Positions 35,762-45,441 of a stretch of DNA of 64,000 nucleotides are shown in pieces. Under the pieces are notes generated by a model. The model did no database searches. It was not told the DNA's origin and worked only from the letters and a program-made list of their open reading frames with translations. The stretch comes from Marivirga lumbricoides (GTDB lineage: Bacteria; Bacteroidota; Bacteroidia; Cytophagales; Cyclobacteriaceae), in NCBI RefSeq assembly GCF_014636295.1, contig NZ_BMEC01000007.1:62001-126000 (forward strand). Reading direction: 5' to 3'. The translations under genes and the position numbers were made by a program. How positions within the stretch are numbered: position 1 is the first letter of the stretch; each line of letters starts with the position of its first letter.

Positions 35762-37174
35762 CTATTCTTCATTATTTAAAACATACACCTTTGCGTTTGT
35801 CTTCCTGTATTTTTTTCTTATTCCCGGAAGCTTGTTTAAAACCTCTTCGGCCACTCCATCCAAATCAATGATGGTTTCCGGCTCATTCGCTATTAAGTCA
35901 TCATAAATCATGGCTAATTGCTGAGGGTTATCCGTTTCAGTCCAGACTTTCTTACTTAACGGCCAGTTGTAGAATTTGGTAGCTACGCTGGCAGCATCAT
36001 TATAAATGGATTTTCCTTCACCTAATACCAGTATGTTTTTGCCTTTTACCTCTTGATCATATAAGCTTTCATATATTTTTAGTGTGCCGTAATTTCCCCA
36101 TTTGTGGATATAAAAATTTTGATAGAAAAGAGAATAATTAATTACCAGTAGGCTAGCAGTAAACAGAAGGGTAAAGATATTAGCTAAAAACCTGCCTTTG
36201 ATTTGTAATAAAAAATGGGCGATGAAAAAAGCCATAAAGGGAATAAATACTATTAGCTGATAAGGTGCTTTTACATCAGATAAAATCCAGACAGACCAGG
36301 CGGCAATAAACATCATAAACATAACCTGCTGAACACGTACCTGGTAATTTGTAAAGCGGGAGATGGTGAAAGTCTTATATAATGATGCCACAAAAACAAG
36401 AGTAGGAATTCCTATAATTAAAGACAGAGAGGTCAGTCCAAGCACATTTTCTTTATCGTGAATTAAAGTAAAAAGAATCCATTGATAAAGCATCTCGCCC
36501 AAGGCATTATGCCAAAAATAATATAAAGCTACAACTGCTATTGGTAACATGAATCCATACAGGAACATCAGGTAACGTCTGAATATTAGTCCTGTAAGAA
36601 GGATAAAAGATAAAATGGTAGCTATCACAAACACAATGGAGGGCAGGTAAAACAACACTGCCAATCCCATAAAAAAACCTGTTTTAAAAATAGTGAGGTC
36701 ATCCAGCTTATTTTCAATTCTAAGGTAAATATTATCAAGCACCAGCAAAATAAAGGTCATGCTGATTAATACCGGAGACAACGTGAAAAAATCAAAAAAC
36801 ACTTGCATCAATAAAGCATATACAAAAGCCGGAACATACGAATTTTCGTTATAAGCTTTATTTTTATACATGATGTTATTGAATAACACAAACTGATAAC
36901 CCATCAGAAGAGTAGCCAAAATTTGATAAGCCAGAATTGAGCGCCCAAAAACAAAATCGATGGCGCTATACACCCATGCCGCCAGTGGGGCAATGGGTTC
37001 AAATAAATCTATATATAAAATATTTCCCTGGTTCAGCGTTTCTCCTATCAGCATCCAGTTGAGCTCATATTGCAGAGGCTCAGAAGATATAAAATAGGGT
37101 AAACGAATAAGAACTACTGCCAAAAAAAGTACAATCAGGCGATAGGGGTCATTTATTCGGAAAAAGCCAATCAA
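35762..37174 (-). CDS. DUF6427-like polytopic membrane protein
   Basis: 470 residues with about twelve hydrophobic segments from residue 12 to 350 and a soluble C-terminal part (about 370-470) containing GKNILVLGEGKSIYNDAASVATKFYNWPLS. The N-terminus (FRINDPYRLIVLFLAVVLIRLPYF) matches the DUF6427 family, found near gliding and envelope genes in Bacteroidota and perhaps distantly like a GT-C glycosyltransferase fold. Function unknown; it is convergent with rpiB and divergent from rbfA. Confidence 0.75.
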   Translation of the reverse strand: MIGFFRINDPYRLIVLFLAVVLIRLPYFISSEPLQYELNWMLIGETLNQGNILYIDLFEPIAPLAAWVYSAIDFVFGRSILAYQILATLLMGYQFVLFNNIMYKNKAYNENSYVPAFVYALLMQVFFDFFTLSPVLISMTFILLVLDNIYLRIENKLDDLTIFKTGFFMGLAVLFYLPSIVFVIATILSFILLTGLIFRRYLMFLYGFMLPIAVVALYYFWHNALGEMLYQWILFTLIHDKENVLGLTSLSLIIGIPTLVFVASLYKTFTISRFTNYQVRVQQVMFMMFIAAWSVWILSDVKAPYQLIVFIPFMAFFIAHFLLQIKGRFLANIFTLLFTASLLVINYSLFYQNFYIHKWGNYGTLKIYESLYDQEVKGKNILVLGEGKSIYNDAASVATKFYNWPLSKKVWTETDNPQQLAMIYDDLIANEPETIIDLDGVAEEVLNKLPGIRKKYRKTNAKVYVLNNEE

Positions 37175-37265
37175 TTAATTAAGTTTTTAAGTTAAACTAC
37201 AAATGCTAAATTAGAGTATAAAGCACAAATTGTATAAAATATCGTGCATATTTGTAGTGAAAAGA

Positions 37266-37658
37266 ATGAATATTATGGCAGCAGGAACAAGACAGCAGAA
37301 ATTTTCTAGATTAATTCAGAAGGATCTGGGGGAAATATTCCAAAAAGATATGGGAAATGCCTTCGGTAAAACCTTTATTACTATAACAGAAGTGGAGATG
37401 TCACCGGATTTAGGCTTGGCAAAAGTATACTTAAGCTTAATGCTTGCAGAGAATCCTAAGGCAACTATGGAGGAAATACAACTGAAGAAAAGTGAAATCA
37501 GAAAGCATTTAGGTAATAGAATAGGTAAACAGGTGAGAATAGTACCCGAGCTGGTTTTTTATTTAGATGAAACTCTTGATCAGGCAAACAGGATAGAATC
37601 TATTTTATCAAAACTGGATATTCCGCCAGCTGATGATGAAGAAAAAGAAGACAATTAA
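37266..37658 (+). CDS. rbfA: ribosome-binding factor A
   Basis: The ATG at 37266 (130 aa; the ATG at 37275 is equally possible) is preferred to an upstream start at 37230 because a -7-like box (CATATTTG, 37247-37254) would place the RNA start after 37255. The protein has the KH-like fold motifs RQQKFSRLIQKDLGEIF, ITEVEMSPDLGLAKVYLSLM, IRKHLGNRIGKQVRIVPELVFYLDETLDQANRIESIL, which are diagnostic for RbfA, a late 30S maturation factor acting on the 16S 5' helix. The acidic C-terminal tail is normal. It is followed after 15 bases by a LolC/E-like permease gene. Confidence 0.92.
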   Translation: MNIMAAGTRQQKFSRLIQKDLGEIFQKDMGNAFGKTFITITEVEMSPDLGLAKVYLSLMLAENPKATMEEIQLKKSEIRKHLGNRIGKQVRIVPELVFYLDETLDQANRIESILSKLDIPPADDEEKEDN

Positions 37659-37673
37659 TACTAACCCTTCCTT

Positions 37674-38900
37674 TTGAAAAATCTTTCTTACTTTATAGCC
37701 AAGAGGTACTTTTTCTCTAAAAAAAAGAAAAGCTTTATCAACGTACTTTCCATTATTTCTATGGTTGGCGTGGCTATTGGTACTATGTCCTTAATTATAG
37801 TGCTATCTGTTTTCAATGGTCTGGAAGATCTGATCAGATCCTTATACAGGTCTTTTGATGCAGACCTTCAGATCTCACTAAAGGAGGGGAAGTTTTTTGA
37901 TTATGAGGAAGAAATGGCGCAACAGCTTTTGGCCATTGAAGGGGTGGAAAGCATTACACGTGTAATGGAAGATAACGTGTTGGTGAGGTACAATGACGGA
38001 GAAACGGTGGTGAGAATGAAGGGTGTAAGCCCTGAGTTTATCCAACATAACAAACTGGAGGATTACATTACTGAAGGGCAAATAAAATTGCAGGAAAAGG
38101 AGCAGAACTTTGCAATAGTGGGCAGGGGAATTCGCTATGACCTGGCCATAAACCCCAGAAATGATTTTTTAGCACTTCAATTTTACTACCCAAAAAATAT
38201 AAAGCCCGGTGTTACCAACCCATCAAGCATGTACAATTCAGGTATTCTTATGCCAGCCGGGGTTTTTGCTATTGAAAAACAATATGATGAGAAATATATT
38301 TTTGTGCCCCTTCGGTTTGCGGAAAAATTAATTGGTAAAAAGGGTAAGCTGACAGCTATTGAAGTTAACCTTGATGAAAATAAGGAAGTAGAAAAAGTGC
38401 AGGAACAGATGGTGGCACAGTTCGGAGAGACGTTCGAAATTCTTAATTCTGACGAACAACACGCCTCCCTGTTACAGGCTATAAAAATTGAAAAGCTGTT
38501 CGTTTACCTTACTTTCACATTTATTTTGGCAGTAGCCTCTTTTAATATCTTTTTCTCTCTTACCATGCTGGCACTTGATAAGAAACGAGATGTAAGTATT
38601 CTTTATGCTATGGGGGCTTCGAAACAAATCATCCGGAAGATATTTCTGGTGGAAGGTTCTATTATTTCATTCTCCGGAGCAATAGTAGGCGCAGCACTGG
38701 GACTCATTATTTGCTTTCTTCAACAACAGTATGGCTTGGTTTCAATGGGAATGGCTTCGGCTGTGCAGGAAGCTTATCCGGTAAAAATGCTCCTTTCAGA
38801 TTTTATTTTCACAATGGGCAGCATTATTCTGATTACTATGCTAGCCTCATTTAAGCCAGCATCAGTGGCAGTAAAGTCTTTAGAAGTGCACAGATTATAG
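37674..38900 (+). CDS. LolC/LolE-like ABC transporter permease
   Basis: 408 residues, starting at a TTG 15 bases after rbfA; no ATG is nearby, and NLSYFIAKRYFFSKKKKSFINVLS is the usual N-terminus of this family. One membrane helix near residue 30 (ISMVGVAIGTMSLIIVLSVFNGL), a periplasmic MacB-like domain (about 55-270), and three more helices from 275 to 400 carrying the FtsX domain with LYAMGASKQIIRKIFLVEG. This matches LolC/LolE permeases that extract lipoproteins for transfer to the outer membrane. No matching ATPase is adjacent. The rbfA-lol arrangement recurs in Bacteroidota. Confidence 0.85.
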   Translation: MKNLSYFIAKRYFFSKKKKSFINVLSIISMVGVAIGTMSLIIVLSVFNGLEDLIRSLYRSFDADLQISLKEGKFFDYEEEMAQQLLAIEGVESITRVMEDNVLVRYNDGETVVRMKGVSPEFIQHNKLEDYITEGQIKLQEKEQNFAIVGRGIRYDLAINPRNDFLALQFYYPKNIKPGVTNPSSMYNSGILMPAGVFAIEKQYDEKYIFVPLRFAEKLIGKKGKLTAIEVNLDENKEVEKVQEQMVAQFGETFEILNSDEQHASLLQAIKIEKLFVYLTFTFILAVASFNIFFSLTMLALDKKRDVSILYAMGASKQIIRKIFLVEGSIISFSGAIVGAALGLIICFLQQQYGLVSMGMASAVQEAYPVKMLLSDFIFTMGSIILITMLASFKPASVAVKSLEVHRL

Positions 38901-39002
38901 ATTTTTCAGTTTTTTCACAAAAAATAACGAGTTATTTACTAAATTTCAAACTTGATTTTTTTAAATGGATCACTAAACTGAAGAGAAGACAAGTTTTCAG
39001 CT

Positions 39003-41930
39003 ATGAAGGTATTTACTACTCAACCTTTCCAGATAATTTATTCATTATTTGAACATGAGTTTTTAGGCTATATATTTGAATCATTTGTTGTACAGAAAAA
39101 CAGCAGGGGAGAGCTTACTTTTGCCCACCAGAATATTTCTTCCAAAAATGCTAAAGAGTTTGCGAAAGGATTGGATGAGGTAGATTATGAACTAATAGAA
39201 ATGATGGATTCTATTCAGCAGGATGCCATTGCACGAAAATTCTATAAAACCAAGGTTAAAACAGCTGAGTTTTTTGATAAAGTTTACCACCCTGAAAAAG
39301 GCAATCAGCTACTTCAGGAGGAAATACAGAGATATTTAGAGAGAAGAAGGGCGAAAATTTTGTCCAAGCTGACCGATAAAATGCTTTTTGAAATGGGGAA
39401 TGATGGTGAGCCTGCATGGCGCCAAATCCACATTCAGAAAGAAAAGGCCACAGTACTTTTTCATTTTGTTAAAAATGAAGATAACACGCATTATTTCCCT
39501 ACAATTAAACATGAAGGGGAAAAGGTAGATTTTCAATACAAAGGGGCGTATTTAGTTTGCCATGAGCCTGCTTACATGGTTGTAAATCAGAAACTTTATT
39601 CATTTGCTAAAAACCCGGATGGTAAAAAACTTAAGCCATTTCTGAACAAATATTTCATTGCTATACCTGAAAAAGTTGAGGATCAGTATTTCAGGAAATT
39701 TGTAGCTCCTCTAGTAGCCTCATTCGATGTTTTTGCAAAAGGATTTAAAATTAAAACTATAAGGGAAGAGCCTAACCCCTTATTAAAAATTTCTGAATTA
39801 GCTACTTCAAGTGCTTCTTTAAGCCTTTTTGAAGAAGATAAAAAAGAGGTGAGGGAAGAGGGGAAGTTATTGATTGAACTTAAATTTAAATATGGTGAGC
39901 ACACTTTTTTATTGGGTACTGATCAATCAGTTTCGGTTAAAGTAGAGAAGGAGGATGGTCAGTTTTTATTTAAGCGTTTAGTTAGAAATATAGTAAAAGA
40001 AAAGAGTTTGCGGGATGCCATGGTGAGTCGTGGCTTAAATATTCTTAAAGGTAAATTAACTCTTCCCAAGTCTCAGGCCTTTAGCTGGCTTTCAAAAAAT
40101 ACAGATTGGCTGAAGGAAAATGGCATTCAGGTAGAACAGGATAAAGCGAGCAATGCAAAGCAGTATTTCCTTGGGCAGTCTTCTATTTCAATAGATATTT
40201 CTGAGGGGATAGATTGGTTTGATATTAACGCGGTAATCATGTTTGGTGATTATCAGATTTCATTTAAGGAATTAAGAGAGCATATAAATAATAAACAAAC
40301 TGAGTTTAAATTACCTAATAATCAGTATGCGGTTATTCCTTCCCACTGGTTTGAGGACTATTCAGAACTTTTCAGCTTTATGGAAAAAGGTGCTGATGAT
40401 AAAATGAAAATCAAGAAGCATCACCTGGCTTTGGTTCAGGATCTTGAGAATAGTGAGCTGGCCTCTGTACAAATGGATAGAAAGCTGGCGAAACTCAGAG
40501 ATTTTGACCAGATTGATGACCATCCTCTGCCGGAAGCATTTAATGGAGAGCTAAGGCCTTACCAAAGGGCAGGTTTTAATTGGCTCCAATTCCTTAATAA
40601 ATATAATTTTGGGGGATGCCTTGCTGATGACATGGGCTTGGGTAAAACTGTGCAGACTTTAGCTATGCTCCAGTCAGAAAAGGAAGAGGGAAGAGTGAAT
40701 GCAAATTTACTGATTATGCCTACTTCATTAATTTATAACTGGATGAATGAAGCAGCCAAGTTTACTCCTGATTTGAGGATTTTTATTTATACAGGTACTA
40801 ACCGTGTAAAAGATGCCAGTCAGTTTGAGAATTATGATCTGATACTTACTTCCTATGGCATTACCCGACTGGACATTGATGTGCTCTCTGATTATTATTT
40901 CAATTTTATTATTCTGGATGAATCTCAAGCCATTAAAAATCCGGATTCTAATATTGCAAAGGCTGTTAAAAAATTAAAATCTCGCAGAAGGTTAGTACTG
41001 ACCGGTACTCCTGTTGAAAACAGCACAATGGATTTATGGTCGCAGATGTCATTTGTGAACCCTGGGTTGCTGGGGAACAAAAAGTTTTTCAAAGATGAAT
41101 TTGTAGTGCCTATTGAAAAGAAGCAGGATGAAACGAAATCTCAGAAATTAGCCACACTCATAAAACCCTTTATTCTTCGGAGGCATAAATCACAGGTGGC
41201 CACAGAACTCCCGGATAAAATTGAGAAAATCCATTATGCCACTATGACAACCATGCAGGAAGATAAATACGAGGAGGTAAAATCTTTCTACAGAGATAAA
41301 ATTCTGGAGCATATTGAACAAAATGGAATAAGAAAATCTCAAATGGTGCTTCTTCAGGGCCTTACGCAACTGAGGCAAATTGCCAATCATCCTAAAATGG
41401 TGGATAAGGAATATAAAGGAGATTCCGGCAAAATGGAAGATGTAACTCATATGCTAAGCTCCATCATCTCCAAGGGGCATAAGGTGTTAATATTTAGTCA
41501 GTTTGTGAAGCATTTGAGCTTGATGAAAGACTATATGGAACGGAGCAGAATAAAATTTGCTTATCTGGATGGTAGTACAAAAGACAGGGAAAAACAAGTA
41601 AGACTTTTTCAGGATAATGACAATATTCCTGTGTTCCTTATTTCCTTAAAAGCAGGTGGGTTGGGTTTAAATTTAACTGCTGCCGATTATGTATTCCTCT
41701 TGGATCCGTGGTGGAACCCGGCTATTGAGCAGCAGGCAGTAGACAGAGCGCACAGGATAGGTCAGAAACAACAAGTGTTTACCTATAAATTCATTACTAA
41801 AAATACGGTAGAAGAGAAAATTTTGGCATTGCAGGAGCGGAAAGTGAATCTTGCCAGAGACCTGATAAGCACTGAAGAAAACTTTATGAAAAACTTAACC
41901 CAGGAGGACATTCAATCTATTTTAGCTTAA
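39003..41930 (+). CDS. SNF2-family DNA-dependent ATPase/helicase
   Basis: 975 residues. The first 500 or so are a family-specific N-terminal region without a recognisable nuclease or SWIM motif. Then comes the two-lobe SNF2 core: ELRPYQRAGFNWLQF, Walker A DDMGLGKTVQ (K548), motif II DESQ (D639-Q642), LTGTPVENS, and in the second lobe GHKVLIFSQFVKHL, LDGSTKDREKQV, VFLISLKAGGLGLNLTAADYVFLLDPWWNPA and AVDRAHRIGQ. It is expected to translocate on double-stranded DNA and remodel protein-DNA complexes; in bacteria such proteins serve transcription recycling (RapA) or repair and sometimes defence. The gene after it starts 31 bases on. Confidence 0.92.
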   Translation: MKVFTTQPFQIIYSLFEHEFLGYIFESFVVQKNSRGELTFAHQNISSKNAKEFAKGLDEVDYELIEMMDSIQQDAIARKFYKTKVKTAEFFDKVYHPEKGNQLLQEEIQRYLERRRAKILSKLTDKMLFEMGNDGEPAWRQIHIQKEKATVLFHFVKNEDNTHYFPTIKHEGEKVDFQYKGAYLVCHEPAYMVVNQKLYSFAKNPDGKKLKPFLNKYFIAIPEKVEDQYFRKFVAPLVASFDVFAKGFKIKTIREEPNPLLKISELATSSASLSLFEEDKKEVREEGKLLIELKFKYGEHTFLLGTDQSVSVKVEKEDGQFLFKRLVRNIVKEKSLRDAMVSRGLNILKGKLTLPKSQAFSWLSKNTDWLKENGIQVEQDKASNAKQYFLGQSSISIDISEGIDWFDINAVIMFGDYQISFKELREHINNKQTEFKLPNNQYAVIPSHWFEDYSELFSFMEKGADDKMKIKKHHLALVQDLENSELASVQMDRKLAKLRDFDQIDDHPLPEAFNGELRPYQRAGFNWLQFLNKYNFGGCLADDMGLGKTVQTLAMLQSEKEEGRVNANLLIMPTSLIYNWMNEAAKFTPDLRIFIYTGTNRVKDASQFENYDLILTSYGITRLDIDVLSDYYFNFIILDESQAIKNPDSNIAKAVKKLKSRRRLVLTGTPVENSTMDLWSQMSFVNPGLLGNKKFFKDEFVVPIEKKQDETKSQKLATLIKPFILRRHKSQVATELPDKIEKIHYATMTTMQEDKYEEVKSFYRDKILEHIEQNGIRKSQMVLLQGLTQLRQIANHPKMVDKEYKGDSGKMEDVTHMLSSIISKGHKVLIFSQFVKHLSLMKDYMERSRIKFAYLDGSTKDREKQVRLFQDNDNIPVFLISLKAGGLGLNLTAADYVFLLDPWWNPAIEQQAVDRAHRIGQKQQVFTYKFITKNTVEEKILALQERKVNLARDLISTEENFMKNLTQEDIQSILA

Positions 41931-41961
41931 GTTTTCATTCTACTTTTCACTTACCGTGTAA

Positions 41962-42786
41962 ATGCATACATTACTTTACCTCACAGATCTTTATTACCAG
42001 GCTAAAGGCAGAAAGTATTATGAAGAGGATTTATTTATAACTTCTCAATTAAAGGAGCATTTTAATGTACTCATTGGTCACCCACAGCAGGCAATTGCCC
42101 TTTCTGAACATACAGATTTGATTGTTTTCAGAAATACAGGGCCAGTGAGTGCTTACCAGGAGTATTTCGATCGATTTATGGGAATTGCTCAGGAAAAGAA
42201 CTTGCGTACTTTTAATTCCTTTGATGGAAAAGCAGACATGAGAGGCAAGCAATATTTACTGGATTTATATGAGTTGAGTTATCCCGTAATTCCAACGGTT
42301 GAGCATTTTGGAGGTATTTCTAAATTTCCTGTATCTGATCAATATGTTGTTAAGCTACGAAATGGAGCAGATTCTATTGGAATGGAAATCTTAACCCATA
42401 AAGAATTATTTCTGAACAACCCCCAAGACAAACTGATCCAGCCTTTTATCGACTTTCAATATGAGATCTCCTTTTACTACCTCAATAACTCCTTTCAATA
42501 TGCGCTGCATGCCCCTATTAAAGAAAAACGATGGGAATTAGTAGAGTATGAGTCTACCAAGGAGGATTTAAGCTTCGCTGAACAATTTATTCAATGGAAT
42601 AATATGAAACGAGGGATCATGAGAGTAGATGCTTGCAGGCAAAAAGATGGCTCCCTCCTTTTGGTGGAATTAGAAGATTTGAATCCGTTTCTATCACTAG
42701 GCTTATTGAATGCCACAAAGAGAAAATTATTTATGGAGGAATTTATTAGCGCTTTGAAGAAGATGGAGGCTGAAATAGAAGGTTAG
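41962..42786 (+). CDS. ATP-grasp-like protein, 274 aa
   Basis: The N-terminal part looks like the pre-ATP-grasp fold (LLYLTDLYYQAKGRKYYEEDLFITSQLKEHFNVLIGHP, DLIVFRNTGP). The centre (NSFDGKADMRGKQYLLDLYELSYPVIPT ... YVVKLRNGADSIGMEI) and end (MRVDACRQKDGSLLLVELEDLNPFLSL) match the RimK/glutathione-synthase ATP-grasp pattern, where the last Glu and Asn-like residues bind Mg-ATP. Such enzymes join a carboxylate to an amine via acyl phosphate. No substrate can be named. It follows the SNF2 gene closely and could share its transcript, but a functional link is unproven. Confidence 0.7.
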   Translation: MHTLLYLTDLYYQAKGRKYYEEDLFITSQLKEHFNVLIGHPQQAIALSEHTDLIVFRNTGPVSAYQEYFDRFMGIAQEKNLRTFNSFDGKADMRGKQYLLDLYELSYPVIPTVEHFGGISKFPVSDQYVVKLRNGADSIGMEILTHKELFLNNPQDKLIQPFIDFQYEISFYYLNNSFQYALHAPIKEKRWELVEYESTKEDLSFAEQFIQWNNMKRGIMRVDACRQKDGSLLLVELEDLNPFLSLGLLNATKRKLFMEEFISALKKMEAEIEG

Positions 42787-42885
42787 CCTATCAAGATTCA
42801 TCATTAATACTTTCTCTTAATATTTAACTCTCTCTTCTTTAAACAGCTCCATAAAAAAGCCTTAACTTTAAATTTTTAACAGGAC

Positions 42886-44250
42886 ATGGCTAAAACTAAA
42901 ACATTATACTTCTGTCAGAATTGCGGTGCGGAATCACCAAAATGGGTGGGTAAATGCCCTGCTTGTGGCGAGTGGAATACTTTTGTGGAGGAAGTGGTAC
43001 AAAAAGAAAAATCTGCCTCAGGTTATATTTCTTCAAGACACACTGTCAATAAGCCAATAGCCATTCAGGAAGTGGAAGCTTCTAAGGAAGCCAGAATTAT
43101 TGTGCCTGATGGAGAACTGAACCGTGTTTTAGGAGGAGGCATTGTGCCAGGTTCATTAGTTTTAATTGGTGGCGAACCAGGAATTGGAAAATCAACTCTG
43201 ATGTTGCAAATAGCACTCAATCTTTCCCATAAAAGGGTGCTCTATGTAAGTGGTGAGGAAAGCGCACAGCAAATTAAAATGCGGGCAGATAGGATGGAAC
43301 ACAGTTCTGAAAACTGTTTTATCCTGACAGAAACAGCAACAACAGATATTTTTAAAGAGGTAAAGGAATTGGATCCTGATATTTTAGTGATTGATTCTAT
43401 TCAGACACTCACTTCCCCTAAAATGGAATCAGCGGCCGGAAGTGTGGGCCAGGTGAAAGAATGTACCGCAGAGTTAATGCGCTTTGCTAAAGAAAATAAA
43501 ATACCGGTTTTCCTCATTGGTCATATTACTAAGGATGGAGCCATTGCCGGGCCTAAAGTTTTGGAGCATATGGTAGATGCAGTACTTCAATTTGAGGGGG
43601 ACAGGCATCTTTCCTACAGAATTTTGAGGACAACCAAAAACCGATTCGGCTCCACCAATGAATTGGGTATTTATGAAATGCTGAATAATGGACTACGACA
43701 AGTAAGCAACCCTTCTGAGATTTTGATCAGCCAAAAAGAAGGCGATGTAAGCGGAACTGCCATTGGTGCAACGCTGGAAGGAAACAGACCATTATTAATT
43801 GAAATTCAGGCTTTGGTTAGCACAGCTACTTATGGCACACCGCAAAGAAGTGCTACAGGCTTTGATAGTAAACGGCTAAATATGTTGCTAGCCGTTCTGG
43901 AAAAAAGAGGAGGATTTAGGCTAGGCATTCAGGATGTGTTTTTGAATATTGCCGGAGGAATAAGAGTGGAAGACCCTGCAATTGATTTAGCAGTATGTGT
44001 GGCTATAATTTCTTCTCTTGAAGAGATTTCGGTATCCTCTAAAGCTTGTATGGCGGGAGAAGTAGGCTTGGGTGGCGAAATAAGAGCCGTTAACCGGATC
44101 GATAATAGGATAGCGGAAGCTGAGAAATTAGGTTTTGAAGTAATAATAGTTTCCAGGTTTAGCTTAAAAGGTATTGATCAGTCAAAATATAACATTGAAA
44201 TTAAAGCTTGCTCTCGTTTGTCTGAGGTGGTGAGCTATTTGTTTGGATAG
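42886..44250 (+). CDS. radA: DNA repair protein RadA
   Basis: 454 residues, full length. N-terminal zinc finger CQNCGAESPKWVGKCPACGEW (C10, C13, C24, C27), Walker A GGEPGIGKST (95-104) and Walker B ILVIDSIQT, the RadA-specific KNRFGS motif, and a C-terminal Lon-protease-like domain with GGIRVEDPAIDLA. RadA is a hexameric DnaB-like helicase that drives branch migration in recombination and transformation. It begins a probable run radA - UPF0316 - FKBP with short gaps of 13 and 71 bases. Confidence 0.97.
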   Translation: MAKTKTLYFCQNCGAESPKWVGKCPACGEWNTFVEEVVQKEKSASGYISSRHTVNKPIAIQEVEASKEARIIVPDGELNRVLGGGIVPGSLVLIGGEPGIGKSTLMLQIALNLSHKRVLYVSGEESAQQIKMRADRMEHSSENCFILTETATTDIFKEVKELDPDILVIDSIQTLTSPKMESAAGSVGQVKECTAELMRFAKENKIPVFLIGHITKDGAIAGPKVLEHMVDAVLQFEGDRHLSYRILRTTKNRFGSTNELGIYEMLNNGLRQVSNPSEILISQKEGDVSGTAIGATLEGNRPLLIEIQALVSTATYGTPQRSATGFDSKRLNMLLAVLEKRGGFRLGIQDVFLNIAGGIRVEDPAIDLAVCVAIISSLEEISVSSKACMAGEVGLGGEIRAVNRIDNRIAEAEKLGFEVIIVSRFSLKGIDQSKYNIEIKACSRLSEVVSYLFG

Positions 44251-44263
44251 TAAATTTTTTTAG

Positions 44264-44863
44264 ATGGATTTTTTTCAAAATGTTGGAGTCTCTCCTGAAG
44301 TTTTTTCATTTGTAGTATTACCTCTTCTCATATTTTTTGCCCGGGTAGCAGATGTTTCAATTGCTACTATAAGGGTAATATTTGTATTGCAGGGTAAAAA
44401 ATCAGTAGCTCCCGTATTAGGTTTTTTTGAGGCCCTGATCTGGCTCTTGGCTATAGGACAAATCATTAAGCACATTGATAACCCTATTAGCTATATAGCT
44501 TATGCAGGTGGTTTTGCTACAGGTACTTTTGTGGGCATGTTTATTGAAGAAAAGCTGGCATTAGGCAGGGTAGTAGTTCGGGTAATTACAGGTAGGCCTG
44601 CTGTTGAATTAATCGAATACTTAAAAAGCAATAACTATCGGTACTCCAATATAGATGCTACAGGGAATGATGGTAAGGTAAATATTATCTTTACCGTAGT
44701 TAAGCGTGAGGTACTTCCTTCCCTGATTCCGACAATCAAAACTTATAATCCGAAGGCATTTTTCACCATTGAAGGAGTGAAAAGAGTAAGTGATGAAGAC
44801 TTGGTGGTGAAGGAGAATAAAGGCGTGATTTTAGGTAAGATGCTTAACTTCAAGAGGAAATAG
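44264..44863 (+). CDS. UPF0316 (DUF5698/DUF2179) membrane protein
   Basis: 199 residues: three to four hydrophobic segments (about 14-34, 45-66, 75-98) and a C-terminal DUF2179 domain (about 105-190: RPAVELIEYLKSNNYRYSNIDATGNDGKVNIIFTVVKR). VADVSIATIRVIFVLQGKK is the family signature of the N-terminal DUF5698. The DUF2179 fold resembles PII-like/nucleotide-sensing domains, but function is unknown. Starts 13 bases after radA and likely translated from the same RNA. Confidence 0.9.
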   Translation: MDFFQNVGVSPEVFSFVVLPLLIFFARVADVSIATIRVIFVLQGKKSVAPVLGFFEALIWLLAIGQIIKHIDNPISYIAYAGGFATGTFVGMFIEEKLALGRVVVRVITGRPAVELIEYLKSNNYRYSNIDATGNDGKVNIIFTVVKREVLPSLIPTIKTYNPKAFFTIEGVKRVSDEDLVVKENKGVILGKMLNFKRK

Positions 44864-44934
44864 CGCATATTTCTTTGAGAGCTACAAATCCTTGGTTTTT
44901 CAAACATCAGATTATCACTTTAGTTAGTATTACT

Positions 44935-45441
44935 ATGGAGATTCAGAAAAACACGGTAGTTACACTTTCTTATCACGTAAGAAAAGATGATGAAAACGGT
45001 GTGCTGGTTGATTATTCAGGCCAGGATTATCCTTTACGGTTTCTTATTGGTGCTGGTAAAATGCTACCTTATTTCGAGGAACATTTAATGGGAAAGAGTA
45101 ACCACGATAACTTTGCCTTTCGCTTACCAGCTGATTTTGCTTATGGCAAGAAAGATGAATCACTCATAAAAGAAATTTCTATAGATAAATTCCTGGAAAA
45201 GGAAGGTTATACAAAGGAAACACTTCAGGTTGGCGAGTTCATCCGATATGAAAATGCGGAAGAAGCACAAAGTGGAAAAATTATTGATAAAACTAAAAAG
45301 TATATCATAGTAGATTTTAATCATCCTTTGGCAGGAAATGATTTGTTCTTTAAAGGTCAGATTATTTCGGTAAGGAAAGCATCTTTTGAAGAGATAGAGA
45401 GACAGCACCACATTGAACCTGATGGTATTAGATTTCAATGA
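44935..45441 (+). CDS. FKBP-type peptidyl-prolyl isomerase, SlyD-like
   Basis: The ATG at 44935 (168 aa) opens MEIQKNTVVTLSYHVRKDD, the typical SlyD N-terminus, while the TTG 20 codons upstream only adds a non-conserved stretch. Residues 5-70 and 125-145 form the FKBP domain; the insert (FAFRLPADFAYGKKDESLI and on) is the insert-in-flap chaperone domain. LIGAGKMLPYFEEHLMG matches. It catalyses proline isomerisation and binds unfolded chains; the His-rich nickel-binding tail of E. coli SlyD is absent (ends HHIEPDGIRFQ). Its 3' end overlaps the convergent desulfhydrase-family gene by 14 bases. Confidence 0.88.
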   Translation: MEIQKNTVVTLSYHVRKDDENGVLVDYSGQDYPLRFLIGAGKMLPYFEEHLMGKSNHDNFAFRLPADFAYGKKDESLIKEISIDKFLEKEGYTKETLQVGEFIRYENAEEAQSGKIIDKTKKYIIVDFNHPLAGNDLFFKGQIISVRKASFEEIERQHHIEPDGIRFQ

